Below are positions 32,361-40,924 of a stretch of DNA of 64,000 nt, piece by piece. Source of the DNA: Sphingomonas sp. BK235 (GTDB taxonomy: Bacteria > Pseudomonadota > Alphaproteobacteria > Sphingomonadales > Sphingomonadaceae); NCBI RefSeq assembly GCF_004345855.1, contig NZ_SLXN01000008.1:1-64000 (forward strand). Reading direction: 5' to 3'. Position numbers and translations under genes: made by a program. The notes beneath the pieces are model-generated. The model was not told where the DNA came from. It worked only from the letters and a program-made list of their open reading frames with translations, and did not search any database. The first letter of the stretch is position 1. Each line of letters begins with the position of its first letter.

Positions 32361-32978
32361 ATGGCGCTCTTCGGCTACGCGCGGGTCTCAACGACCGATC
32401 AGGACCTCAGCATTCAGGTCGCGGCGCTGCGCGCGGCGGGATGCCAGACGATCCGATCGGAGAAGAAGTCCGGCGTCGAGCGTGGATCACGACCTGAGCT
32501 CCAGATCCTGCTCGACTTCCTTCGCGATGGCGACACGCTAGTGGTGACGCGCATCGACCGGCTCGCCCGCTCGATGAAGGACCTGCAGGATGTCGTGCAC
32601 GACCTGAAGGGGAGGGGAGTGTCGCTGAAGGCGACAGAGCAGCCGATCGACACCGGGACGGCGGCTGGGAAGGCCTTCCTCGACATGCTTGGGGTCTTCG
32701 CCGAGTTCGAGACAAACTTGCGGAAAGAGCGGCAGGCCGAGGGGATTGAGGCAGCAAAGGCGAGAGGCGCCTACAGGGGAGGCAAGCCGCGCATCGATCC
32801 GGAGGCCGTGCGCAAGCTGGCTGCAGAGGGCGTTCGACCGTCGCACATCGCGCGTCAGCTCGGGATATCGCGCGGCACCGTTTACCGCTTCATGCCAGGC
32901 AAACCGCCGCAGCGATTGAGCGCAGGCGAGGCGCTGATGGCCGGTACAGGGGAGGGGGCGGCTGCAGATCCGTCCTAA
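32361..32978 (+). CDS. tnpR: Serine resolvase/invertase, Tn3 TnpR type
   Basis: A 205-residue site-specific recombinase. The nucleophile motif is MALFGYARVST (S10), followed by DGDTLVVTRIDRLARSMKDL and the AEFETNLRKERQAEGI helix typical of the family. A C-terminal helix-turn-helix is present (VRPSHIARQLGISRGTVYRF). It resolves cointegrates or inverts segments at nearby sites. AAAGGAGTATC precedes the ATG. No Tn3 transposase is in the window. A decayed relative is found at 53941, so mobile-element activity has shaped the 32-54 kb segment. Confidence 0.93.
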   Translation: MALFGYARVSTTDQDLSIQVAALRAAGCQTIRSEKKSGVERGSRPELQILLDFLRDGDTLVVTRIDRLARSMKDLQDVVHDLKGRGVSLKATEQPIDTGTAAGKAFLDMLGVFAEFETNLRKERQAEGIEAAKARGAYRGGKPRIDPEAVRKLAAEGVRPSHIARQLGISRGTVYRFMPGKPPQRLSAGEALMAGTGEGAAADPS

Positions 32979-33111
32979 TACCCAATCGATTGGCGGCACA
33001 TAGGCGCTTCACAACCTAGGCCGCATTCGCAGGGTCCAGCATCCCTGTTGCTTCGTCCGTTCCAGAAGGCGATCATCATACCGGCGAGTTTATCGCGGGA
33101 GGTGTTGTGGC

Positions 33112-33294
33112 ATGCACGTGAACTCAGAAGGGGAAGACACCGAGTCAGAGAGAGCGGAGGTTCACTTTCTGGCCGCCCTTCTGGACGAGCTTATGCGAAG
33201 GGTTCTCGCCGCTGGCGTACTGACGCAGGCCGATCTGAACGATGTGGAGGCGGCCGCAGGCAAGAGGGTCGGGGGAGCGCCGCGCGCTTGGTGA
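33112..33294 (+). CDS. Small acidic helical protein, 60 aa
   Basis: ATG 33112 follows GGGAGGTGTTGTGGC. The product (MHVNSEGEDTESERAEVHFL, then DELMRRVLAAGVLTQADLND) is helical and looks coding by codon use. Function unknown. Confidence 0.5.
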   Translation: MHVNSEGEDTESERAEVHFLAALLDELMRRVLAAGVLTQADLNDVEAAAGKRVGGAPRAW

Positions 33295-33424
33295 GGCGCT
33301 GCCGACCACCAATTGGCAGGAAAGCAGACAGGCCGCTTTGGAGCGAAGCGGGCGATAGATGCTGCGCTTATCACCCATCTTGAACTCGAGGATCGTGCGA
33401 GTTCGGCGATTTCGTTGTCTCACA

Positions 33425-34126
33425 TCATCTCGCGGGGGTGACCTTGAGGTTGCGAAAATGAGCAACGGTGCCCGACTCGATCCAAACGCCGACGCCGCCG
33501 CGCTGCGACGATCCAAGCTTTAGGTCATCCACGATCAGCGCAGGCTTGCTCCGCCCATCTAAGTACAGCCTCGCCTTCGAGCCCGACACGACCACGCGCA
33601 TATGTATCCAGCGCCCTGTGGTGATGTCAGCGAAGGTCTCATACTTCTCGGGGCTTTCACGCCGGAGTCGATCAAACTTGAAGTCGGGATAGGCGACGTA
33701 CTGAACGGAGTGGTTTCGTCGAACCTGATCTTCGGCATCGCTATTGGTCGGGCGCAGGTAGATACTCTCAAAGCGGTTATTGTCGTCAATTCGGAATGTC
33801 ACGCCGACGAAGCCTCTGGCGTAGCGTGGTGCATCCGCACTGAGGTCGCTGGCCACATCCACATCGATTGTGCCGTCGTGGAAGTTCAAGGGCAGCCAAG
33901 CCATGTAGTCACGGTCTGCGAGGGCTTCCTTCGTGGGGTCTTGGGTCGCAGACGACGGCATCGTCATCTTCAAAGCTGACACACCTTGATACGTGTCTTG
34001 CTGAAGTTTGACGCCGGAGAGCTTGAACGCGTCCACGCTAAGAGCCTGCGCGAAAGCGATTGTCGGTGACATGCCAGCCAGGGCAACCCCCAGCCCGTAA
34101 GCCATGCAATTGATTATGTGCCTCAT
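33425..34126 (-). CDS. Secreted LamG/concanavalin-like protein
   Basis: A 233-residue protein from ATG 34126, with a signal peptide (about residues 1-26, ending AFAQA). The rest is a beta-sandwich of the LamG or DUF1080 (3-keto-disaccharide hydrolase-like) type: FHDGTIDVDVASDL, RGFVGVTFRIDDNNRFESIY, GRWIHMRVVVSGSKARLYLD and GGVGVWIESGTVAHFRNLKV. These bind or cleave carbohydrates in periplasmic or secreted settings; the substrate is unknown. It stands alone between the resolvase region and ars genes, which run in the same direction. Confidence 0.7.
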   Translation of the reverse strand: MRHIINCMAYGLGVALAGMSPTIAFAQALSVDAFKLSGVKLQQDTYQGVSALKMTMPSSATQDPTKEALADRDYMAWLPLNFHDGTIDVDVASDLSADAPRYARGFVGVTFRIDDNNRFESIYLRPTNSDAEDQVRRNHSVQYVAYPDFKFDRLRRESPEKYETFADITTGRWIHMRVVVSGSKARLYLDGRSKPALIVDDLKLGSSQRGGVGVWIESGTVAHFRNLKVTPAR

Positions 34127-34429
34127 AGGTTCGTCCCCGCAGACCATTTCCAACTATCCACACCGACAGGTTGCGGTTCTTTCGATCATATGGACGCTTT
34201 TAAGTTGTCCACTCGTGCCGGGCAATGTCCGTTTCTGGGCGCTTTCGGCCGCGCGTGGAGCCCCCCAAGCAGCGCAGCGCTGCCCCCGCTGGTGCGATGA
34301 ACTCGCGGCTCCTGCGCCCCTGGACCCGCTGCGACAGCAGCGGGCTCTCCCACGCCGTTGGATCGCCGCTTACGGCCCCATAGGCTGATCCTATCCGCCT
34401 CGACGTCCTGACGGAAAGGTGCAAACAAG
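34127..34429. other. Gene-free stretch with one hairpin
   Basis: About 300 bp without a supportable gene. It contains a perfect stem CCCGCTGC-GACA-GCAGCGGG (34325-34344) near the 3' end of arsH but no T run on either strand. Presumably the promoter of the LamG-like gene is also here. Confidence 0.4.
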
Positions 34430-35182
34430 TCAGGATCGCGTTTGTGGTGCGACGGCGATGCTCGACAGGTCGGCTGCCGTGTCGATTGGAACGCCGGCGT
34501 CCTTCCGTTCTGAGTATCGATCGACCAGTTGAGCGGTATGGGGGCGCAGCAGGACCGTGAAGCGGACCAGCTCCTCCATCACGTCGACGATGCGATCGTA
34601 GTAGCTGGACGGCTTCATGCGGCCAGCGTCGTCAAACTCCTCGAACGCTCTGGCGACGCTGGATTGGTTTGGGATCGTGACCATACGCATCCACCGGCCA
34701 AGGACGCGAAGGGTGTTCACGCTGTTGAACGACTGCGATCCGGCCGACACCTGCATGACGGCGAGGGTGCGGCCCTGCGTCGGTCGCATCCCGCCCATCG
34801 ACAGCGGAAGGTGGTCAACCTGCAGCTTCATGATGCCGGTGATCTGTCCGTGCCGCTCTGGGCTGCACCACACCTGCCCCTCCGACCACATCGACAGCTC
34901 GCGCAACTCATGGACGGCAGGGTCGTCGTCGCCAGCCACCTGATCCGGCAACGGCAGGGTCGACGGGTCGAAGATGCGCGTCTCCGCGCCGAAGAAGCGC
35001 AGCAGGCGCGCCGCCTCCTCGATGCACAGCCGGGAGTAGGACCGGTCGCGCAGCGATCCGTAGAGCAGCAGAATGCGCACGGGCGGGTCGTCCGCGCCCA
35101 GCCCCACGGCAGGCCTATCGAGCGCGTAGCGGCGATCGAGCGCCGGCAGGTGGTCTGGGTCGGTGAGGATGCGAAGGGGCAT
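34430..35182 (-). CDS. arsH: ArsH, NADPH-dependent FMN reductase of arsenic operons
   Basis: A 250-residue flavoprotein. The FMN-binding loop is RILLLYGSLRDRSYSRL (about 36-52). WCSPERHGQITGIMK and the GGMRPTQGRTLAVMQVS segment are typical of ArsH, which oxidises trivalent methylated or aromatic organoarsenicals. ATG 35182 matches the usual ArsH N-terminus. An in-frame ATG at 35227 overlaps the arsB stop and would add 15 residues. Last gene of the arsRCBH operon, 41 bp after arsB. Confidence 0.92.
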   Translation of the reverse strand: MPLRILTDPDHLPALDRRYALDRPAVGLGADDPPVRILLLYGSLRDRSYSRLCIEEAARLLRFFGAETRIFDPSTLPLPDQVAGDDDPAVHELRELSMWSEGQVWCSPERHGQITGIMKLQVDHLPLSMGGMRPTQGRTLAVMQVSAGSQSFNSVNTLRVLGRWMRMVTIPNQSSVARAFEEFDDAGRMKPSSYYDRIVDVMEELVRFTVLLRPHTAQLVDRYSERKDAGVPIDTAADLSSIAVAPQTRS

Positions 35183-35223
35183 CAGCAGGGGTTTCCCGGT
35201 GGGTTCCAGAGGGTGTCCGCAGC

Positions 35224-36510
35224 TCATCCGGCGTCGACCCAGATCGCCAGCGCGGCGAGCGTGGCCAGCAGCACGGGGACGGTCAGCGTCGCGCCGACGC
35301 GGAAGTAATAGCCCCAACCGATGTGGATGCCTTTCTGCCCGAGGACGTGCAGCCACAAGAGGGTGGCGAGCGATCCGATCGGCGTGATCTTGGGGCCGAG
35401 GTCGCAGCCGATCACGTTGGCGTAGACCATCGCTTCCCTGACGGGGCCGGTCGCATGGGTCGCGTCGATCGACAGCGCGCCGACCAGGACCGTCGGCATG
35501 TTGTTCATCACCGACGACAACAGCGCGGCGATGATGCCGGCGCCGAACGCCGCGCCCCACACGCCGCCCTGGGCGGCGCTGTCGAGGAGACCGGCGAGAT
35601 GGTCGGTCAGGCCGGCGTTCCGCAGGCCGTAGACGACCAGATACATGCCGAGCGAGAAGATCACGACCTGCCACGGTGCGCCGCGTAGGACCTCGCGGGT
35701 CTCGATGACGTGACCACGCCCGGCGATGGCGAGCAGCAGGACCGCGCCGACAGCGGCGACGGCGCTGACCGGAACGCCGATGGGTTCGAGCAGGAAGAAG
35801 CCGGCGAGTAGGGCGGCCAGGACGACCCAGCCCGCCTTGAACGTGGCGGGATCCCGGATCGCGTCGGCCGGGGTGCGGAGCTGCGCGACGTCGTAGCCGG
35901 TCGGCACGTCGCGGCGGAAGAACAGCAGCAGCACGACCAGCGTCGCGGCGATCGACGCGAGATCCACCGGCACCATCACCGAGGCGTAGTCGGCGAACCC
36001 AATGCGGAAGAAGTCGGCCGACACGATGTTGACCAGGTTGGACACGATCAGCGGCAGACTGGCCGTGTCGGCCACGAAGCCGGCCGCCATCACGAATGCC
36101 AGCGTCGCCTTGTCCCGGTAGCCGAGCGCCCGCAGCATCGCGATGACGATCGGGGTCAGGATCAGCGCGGCGCCGTCGTTGGCGAACAGCGCCGACACGG
36201 CTGCGCCGAGGAGGACGATCAGGACGAACAGGCGTCGGCCGTGCCCGCCGCCCCATCGGGCGACGTGCAGTGCCGCCCATTCAAAGAAGCCGGCCTCGTC
36301 CAGCAGCAGGCTGACAATGATGATCGCGACGAACGTCGCGGTCGCGTTCCATACGATACCCCAGACCACCGGCACGTCGGAGAGAGAGACCACTCCGGCG
36401 AGCAGCGCCACGGCGGCACCGCCCAGCGCGCTCCATCCGATGCCAAGGCCTCGGGGCTGCCAGATGACCAGCGCGATCGTGACGACGAAGATGACGAGGG
36501 CGAGGAGCAT
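35224..36510 (-). CDS. arsB: Arsenite efflux pump ArsB
   Basis: A 428-residue inner-membrane protein with about 11-12 membrane helices and the ArsB signatures FANDGAALILTPIVIAML, MAAGFVADTASLPLIVSNLV and SVMNNMPTVL with NVIGCDLGPKITPIGSLATL. It expels As(III) or Sb(III) using the proton motive force. Length equals the family norm (about 429). The start codon overlaps the end of arsC (ATGA type), so the genes are translationally coupled. Confidence 0.95.
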   Translation of the reverse strand: MLLALVIFVVTIALVIWQPRGLGIGWSALGGAAVALLAGVVSLSDVPVVWGIVWNATATFVAIIIVSLLLDEAGFFEWAALHVARWGGGHGRRLFVLIVLLGAAVSALFANDGAALILTPIVIAMLRALGYRDKATLAFVMAAGFVADTASLPLIVSNLVNIVSADFFRIGFADYASVMVPVDLASIAATLVVLLLFFRRDVPTGYDVAQLRTPADAIRDPATFKAGWVVLAALLAGFFLLEPIGVPVSAVAAVGAVLLLAIAGRGHVIETREVLRGAPWQVVIFSLGMYLVVYGLRNAGLTDHLAGLLDSAAQGGVWGAAFGAGIIAALLSSVMNNMPTVLVGALSIDATHATGPVREAMVYANVIGCDLGPKITPIGSLATLLWLHVLGQKGIHIGWGYYFRVGATLTVPVLLATLAALAIWVDAG

Positions 36511-36938
36511 CAGGCGACGCGGTGCCCGGAGGCGTCCACCACCTGTTCGCCATCCTCCTTGGCGAACGCGCCCCGCTGTGGCTCGGGTAGCAGATCGAGG
36601 ACGACCTCCGACGGGCGGCAGAGCTTCACGCCGAGCGGCGAGACAACCAGCGGCCGGTTGATCAGGATAGGGTGCGCCATCATGGCGTCGAGCAGGGCGT
36701 CGTCGGTCAGCGAGACGTCGCCGAGGCCGAGCTCGGCGTAGGGCGTGCCTTTCTCGCGCAGCAGATCTCGGGGCGAGATGCCGGCGCGATTGATCAGCTC
36801 GACCAGCAGCGTGCGGGACGGCGGGGTCTTCAGATACTCCACGACGTGCGGCTCGATCCCAGCGTTGCGGATTATCGCCAGCGTATTGCGCGAGGTGCCG
36901 CAGGCGGGATTATGGTAGATCACGACGTCGACGGCCAC
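36510..36938 (-). CDS. arsC: Arsenate reductase, glutaredoxin-coupled ArsC
   Basis: A 142-residue cytoplasmic enzyme reducing arsenate to arsenite. The catalytic Cys lies in IYHNPACGTSRNTLA (C13), and the arsenate-binding segment is RPLVVSPLGVKLCRPSEVVL. Both fit the R773-type ArsC. GTG 36938 with AAAGGACGCGCC upstream gives the normal N-terminus; the longer frame includes part of arsR and is unlikely. It starts 11 bp after arsR. Confidence 0.93.
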   Translation of the reverse strand: MAVDVVIYHNPACGTSRNTLAIIRNAGIEPHVVEYLKTPPSRTLLVELINRAGISPRDLLREKGTPYAELGLGDVSLTDDALLDAMMAHPILINRPLVVSPLGVKLCRPSEVVLDLLPEPQRGAFAKEDGEQVVDASGHRVA

Positions 36939-36949
36939 GGCGCGTCCTT

Positions 36950-37282
36950 TCAGCAGCAGGGGGTGAGCTCGGCGATCAGCGGCGCGCACAGCTCCGGCGA
37001 GCCGGCGCAGCAGTCCTTGACCAGGAAGAGCGTCAGCGCCCGCAGGCCGTCGAGGTCGGCGCGGTAGATGATGGAACGGCTGTGCCGCTCAGATCGAACG
37101 ATGCCGGCGCGCGCAAGGATGCCCAAATGCGCCGACATGGTGTTCTGCGGGACGTCGAGCCGACGGGCGATCTCGCCCGCCGCCATCCCGTCCGGCTCAT
37201 GACGGACCAAAAGACGGAACACATCGAGGCGGGTTCCTTGCGCGAGCGCCCCCAAAGCAGCGATGGCTGAACCGCTATCCAT
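36950..37282 (-). CDS. arsR: ArsR/SmtB family arsenic-responsive repressor
   Basis: A 110-residue winged-helix repressor. The DNA-recognition region is AGEIARRLDVPQNTMSAHLG (about 35-54) and SERHSRSIIYRADLDGL forms the wing. The cysteines lie at the C-terminus: C91, C92, C99, C109, C110. The first three resemble the C-terminal As(III) site of Acidithiobacillus-type ArsR rather than the helix-4 CxC site of R773 ArsR. It should repress the operon until arsenite binds. First gene of the operon. Confidence 0.92.
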   Translation of the reverse strand: MDSGSAIAALGALAQGTRLDVFRLLVRHEPDGMAAGEIARRLDVPQNTMSAHLGILARAGIVRSERHSRSIIYRADLDGLRALTLFLVKDCCAGSPELCAPLIAELTPCC

Positions 37283-37302
37283 ATATCTAGGATGGCGGAT
37301 AT
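37283..37302 (-). promoter_or_regulatory. Possible ArsR operator
   Basis: ATATC (37283-37287) and GATAT (37298-37302) form an inverted repeat directly before the arsR start codon, in an AT-rich stretch unlike the flanks. Size and place fit an ArsR site; the arms are short, so confidence is low. Confidence 0.35.
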
Positions 37303-37360
37303 CTCGAGCCGGTGCTAGTCCTTAATGCTACGGGCGGCTATGCGCTGTCACATGCCTAGG

Positions 37361-37401
37361 AGCGGACCGGCAGCTAATGGGAGGGAACCAGCCGGTCCGC
37401 T
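37361..37401. repeat. Perfect 11-bp inverted repeat hairpin
   Basis: AGCGGACCGGC (37361-37371) and GCCGGTCCGCT (37391-37401) with a 19-base loop, followed by TTCGGGGGGG. It lies between the ars promoter and the 3' end of the FadB-like gene. It is the end of one segment and the start of another, so it may be a terminator remnant or element end. Confidence 0.6.
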
Positions 37402-37551
37402 TTCGGGGGGGAACTTGCGGTAAGCTGCCATTTGTCCAGATAGCAGCGGAGGGCACCAACGGGTTCTGGTGGATTGCACCTGTCCAGTATCGCTGGCCGA
37501 GTCCATCACCGTCGAACGATCCGCCCGTAGTCGAGGCGGGTTGTGCTAGGT

Positions 37552-39564
37552 CTACCCCGGTTGTTTGCCGGTCAGGCTGTCGGCGACGGCAACGCCGTGC
37601 TTCTTCAGCCCTGCGACGATCTTATCATGGCCTTCGCTCTTCGCCCAGAACATCGGGCCACCGCGATAGGCCGGCCACCCATAGCCATAGACCCACACGA
37701 CATCGATGTCCGAGGCGCGCTGCGCCATCCCCTCCTCGAGGATCAGCGCGCCTTCGTTGATCATCGGATAGATCGTGCGCTCTACGATTTCTTCGTCGGA
37801 CACCGTATGCTGGGGTGTCCCGGTGCGGGTGCGCCACTCGTCGATGATCTCGGCGACCCGGGGCGAGGGCGACGGGGTGCGCCGCTCGTCGTAATCATAA
37901 TAGCCTGCCAGCTTCTTCTGGCCCCAGCGGCCCTCGGCGGCGAGCGCCTCGCGGATGTTCTCGATGCGGGTGGGGTCGCGGTGCCAGCCGATGTCGACGC
38001 CGGCGAGATCGGCCATCTGGAACGGCCCCATCGGCATGCCGAAGGCGACATGGACCCGATCGATCTGCTCGGGGCTCGCGCCTTCCAGCAGCAGCGCGTT
38101 CGCCGCCGCCTGTCGCTGGCGCAGCATGCGGTTGCCGATGAACCCGAAGGTGACCCCCGCCACCACCGCGACCTTGCCGATGGTCTTCGCCAGCGCCATC
38201 ACCGTGGCGAGTACATCGGGCGCGGTTCGCGCGCCCCGCACCACCTCCAGCAGCTTCATGACATTGGCAGGCGAGAAGAAGTGCATCCCTACCACATCCT
38301 CCGGGCGGCGGGTGGCGGCGGCGATCTCATCAAGATCGAGATAGGAGGTGTTGGAGGCGAGCATGGCGCCGGGCCGGGCGATCGCGTCGAGCCGGGCGAA
38401 GATATCCTTCTTCACCTCCATATTCTCGTACACCGCTTCGATGACCAGGTCGCACTGCGCGAGGGCATCGAAGTCCAGCGTCGGCGTCAACGCCGCCATC
38501 GCGGCTTCCACTTGATCCGCCGTCATCCGCCCCTTGGCCGCGGAGGCATCGTAGTTGCGGCGCATCACCCCGACGCCGCGGTCGAGCGCCTCCTGCTCCA
38601 TCTCGACGATCGTCACGGCGAGGCCGGCGGAGAGGAAGTTCATCGCGATGCCGCCGCCCATCGTTCCGGCGCCGATTACGCCGACCCGGCGGATGGGGCG
38701 GCGCAGGGTGTCGGCAGGAATGCCATCGATCTTCGCGGCCTGTCGCTCGGCAAAGAACAGATGGCGCTGAGCCGCAGATTGCGGTCCCGCCATCAGCGTC
38801 AGGAATGCCGCCCGTTCGAAGGCGAGGCCTTCGGCGAAGGGCAATTCGGTCGCTTTCACGACGCAGGCGATGTTGGCGGCGGGCGCGTCGAGCTCCCTGA
38901 AGCGACGGGCGTTCGCCCGCTGGAACGCCGCAACGGCATCGGGGTCGCTGTCCGCCTTCTTTTCTGATGCGCGCGGGATCGGTCGCGACGCCTTGATCGC
39001 ACGCGCATAGGCGATCGCGTCCGCCTCGAGGCTGTCTTCACCCGCGATTGCATCGATCAGCCCCGCCGCCTGCGCCTTAGCGGCCGTCACCGGATCGCCC
39101 TTTGCCGTCATCTCCAGCGCCATGGCGACGCCCGCGAGCCGGGGCAGCCGCTGGGTGCCGCCGGCACCCGGCAGTAGGCCGAGCTTGACCTCGGGCGTGC
39201 CGATCTTTGCCGAGGACACGGCGATGCGGTAATGGCAGCCGAGCGCCACCTCGCAGCCGCCGCCGAGCGCGGTGCCATGGATCGCCGCGACCACCGGCTT
39301 GATCGATGCCTCTATCGCATTGACGAGGTCCGGCAGCGCCGGCGACTGCATCGGCTTGCCGAATTCGGTGATGTCGGCCCCGGCGAAGAAGGTGCGTCCG
39401 GCGCAGCGCAGCACCACCGCCGCGACCGCATCGTCGGCGGCCGCCTCATCGATCGCACGCGCGAGCCCGGCGCGGACGGCCGCGCCGAGCGCGTTGACGG
39501 GCGGATTGTCGGCGATGATGACGAGGATCTCACCATGGCGTTCGGTGCGGATCGGTGCGGTCAT
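37552..39564 (-). CDS. FadB-like bifunctional enoyl-CoA hydratase / 3-hydroxyacyl-CoA dehydrogenase
   Basis: A 670-residue two-domain enzyme. The hydratase domain (about 1-190) has HGTALGGGCEVALGCHYRIA and PEVKLGLLPGAGGTQRLPRL. The dehydrogenase domain starts at about 285 with the NAD-binding VGVIGAGTMGGGIAMNFLSA and includes HFFSPANVMKLLEVV and the C-terminal HADH repeats. It hydrates the trans-enoyl-CoA and oxidises the 3-hydroxyacyl-CoA. Length is slightly under E. coli FadB (729). ATG 39564 is chosen for its GGAG at 8 bp. It is last in the operon after the thiolase, as expected for a beta-oxidation pair. Confidence 0.9.
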   Translation of the reverse strand: MTAPIRTERHGEILVIIADNPPVNALGAAVRAGLARAIDEAAADDAVAAVVLRCAGRTFFAGADITEFGKPMQSPALPDLVNAIEASIKPVVAAIHGTALGGGCEVALGCHYRIAVSSAKIGTPEVKLGLLPGAGGTQRLPRLAGVAMALEMTAKGDPVTAAKAQAAGLIDAIAGEDSLEADAIAYARAIKASRPIPRASEKKADSDPDAVAAFQRANARRFRELDAPAANIACVVKATELPFAEGLAFERAAFLTLMAGPQSAAQRHLFFAERQAAKIDGIPADTLRRPIRRVGVIGAGTMGGGIAMNFLSAGLAVTIVEMEQEALDRGVGVMRRNYDASAAKGRMTADQVEAAMAALTPTLDFDALAQCDLVIEAVYENMEVKKDIFARLDAIARPGAMLASNTSYLDLDEIAAATRRPEDVVGMHFFSPANVMKLLEVVRGARTAPDVLATVMALAKTIGKVAVVAGVTFGFIGNRMLRQRQAAANALLLEGASPEQIDRVHVAFGMPMGPFQMADLAGVDIGWHRDPTRIENIREALAAEGRWGQKKLAGYYDYDERRTPSPSPRVAEIIDEWRTRTGTPQHTVSDEEIVERTIYPMINEGALILEEGMAQRASDIDVVWVYGYGWPAYRGGPMFWAKSEGHDKIVAGLKKHGVAVADSLTGKQPG

Positions 39565-39617
39565 GGTCATACTCCGGCCATCGTCGTCAGGCGCGGCAGG
39601 GCCGCACCGGGGGGTAA

Positions 39618-40826
39618 TCAAACGCGCTCGACGGCGAGCGCCAGGCCGAGACCGACGCCGATGCATAGGGTGGCAAGGCCGCGCTTGCCGCCGCTGCGCT
39701 CGAGTTCGTGGACGAGTGTCATCGCCAGCCGCGCGCCGGACATGCCGAGCGGGTGGCCGAGCGCGATCGCGCCGCCATGTGCATTCACCTTCTCGCTGTC
39801 GTCGGGCAGCTCGAGTGCGCGAAGCACGGCGAGGCTCTGACTCGCAAAGGCCTCGTTGAGCTCGACGGCGTCGAAGTCGTCGATTCCAAGCCCCAGGCGT
39901 GCCATCAGCTTGCGCGAAGCCGGCACGGGGCCGATGCCCATCACCCGCGGCTCCACCCCGGCCGAGGCCATGCCGAGGATCCGGGCGCGGGGGGTAAGGC
40001 CATGTACCTTTACCGCCTCCTCGCTGGCGACGATCATCGCTGCGGCGCCGTCGTTGATTCCCGAAGCATTGCCCGCGGTCACCGTGCCATCGGGGCCGAA
40101 CAGCGGCTTGAGCTTGGCGAGCGCCTCCAGTGTGGTGTCGGCGCGCGGATGCTCGTCCACCGCGACCTCGATCGTCTCGCCTTTCTTCCGGCCGGGGATG
40201 GTGACGGCAACGATCTCCTCGGCGAAGAAGCCGTTCGCCTGGGCAGCAGCGGCGCGTTGCTGGCTGCGCAGCGCAAAGCCATCCTGGTCAGCGCGGCTGA
40301 TGCCGTGATCCTCGGCGACGTTCTCGCCTGTACGGGGCATCGTTTCAGTGCCGTAGAGCGCTTCCAGCGCGGGGTTGACGAAGCGCCAGCCCATCGTCGT
40401 GTCCTCGAGCTGCTGGGTCCGGCCATACGCACTGTCGGCCTTGCCCATCACGAACGGTGCGCGGGTCATGCTCTCGACGCCGCCGGCCAGCGCCAGCGCC
40501 ATCTCGCCGGTGCGGATCGCGCGTGCCGCGGCCCCGACCGCCTCCAGCCCCGACGCGCATAGCCGGTTGAGCGTCACGCCGGGCACGGTGTGGGGCAGGC
40601 CGGCGAGGAGCAGGCTCATGCGCGCGACGTTGCGATTATCCTCGCCGGACTGATTGGCGCATCCGTAGAATACTTCCTCGATCGCCGCCGGATCGAGGTC
40701 TGGGTTGCGGGCAAGCAGCGCCTTCATCGGCAACGCACCGAGATCGTCGGCCCTTACCTTGGCGAGTATGCCGCCATAGCGGCCGATGGGAGTGCGCACG
40801 GCGTCGCAGATGAAGGCTTGGGTCAT
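39618..40826 (-). CDS. Thiolase, PcaF-like (3-oxoadipyl-CoA thiolase type)
   Basis: A 402-residue thiolase. The acyl-accepting Cys is in LNRLCASGLEAV (C90), the His in HGGAIALGHPLGMSGAR and the second Cys in ATLCIGVGLGLALAVERV. The N-terminus (AFICDAVRTPIGRYGG) and the FYGCANQSGEDNRNVARM segment are those of PcaF/PaaJ, which cleaves 3-oxoadipyl-CoA to succinyl-CoA and acetyl-CoA. Specificity cannot be fixed by eye. It lies between an SDR and the FadB-like gene in one operon, and a PcaF-type thiolase here suggests that a dicarboxylyl-CoA is degraded. Confidence 0.85.
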   Translation of the reverse strand: MTQAFICDAVRTPIGRYGGILAKVRADDLGALPMKALLARNPDLDPAAIEEVFYGCANQSGEDNRNVARMSLLLAGLPHTVPGVTLNRLCASGLEAVGAAARAIRTGEMALALAGGVESMTRAPFVMGKADSAYGRTQQLEDTTMGWRFVNPALEALYGTETMPRTGENVAEDHGISRADQDGFALRSQQRAAAAQANGFFAEEIVAVTIPGRKKGETIEVAVDEHPRADTTLEALAKLKPLFGPDGTVTAGNASGINDGAAAMIVASEEAVKVHGLTPRARILGMASAGVEPRVMGIGPVPASRKLMARLGLGIDDFDAVELNEAFASQSLAVLRALELPDDSEKVNAHGGAIALGHPLGMSGARLAMTLVHELERSGGKRGLATLCIGVGLGLALAVERV

Positions 40827-40924
40827 TTTGGGTCCTGCCGGCCTCACGGGGTACGAAAAAGGAGTGTGGGATTAGTCATGTAACAGTGCCGAAAGCGTGC
40901 CGAAGTGACTAATCCTGAAGCATG

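Noticed and set aside
34325..34344. Stem CCCGCTGC/GCAGCGGG as arsH terminator
   Set aside because: There is no T run on the minus strand after the stem, so it is not called a terminator.
35228..36280. Minus-strand frame upstream of and continuous with arsH
   Set aside because: This part overlaps arsB in another frame and is low-complexity; only the last 250 codons encode ArsH.
37543..38967. Open frame of 474 codons on the plus strand
   Set aside because: Antisense to the FadB-like gene, His/Arg-rich shadow translation, no domain.
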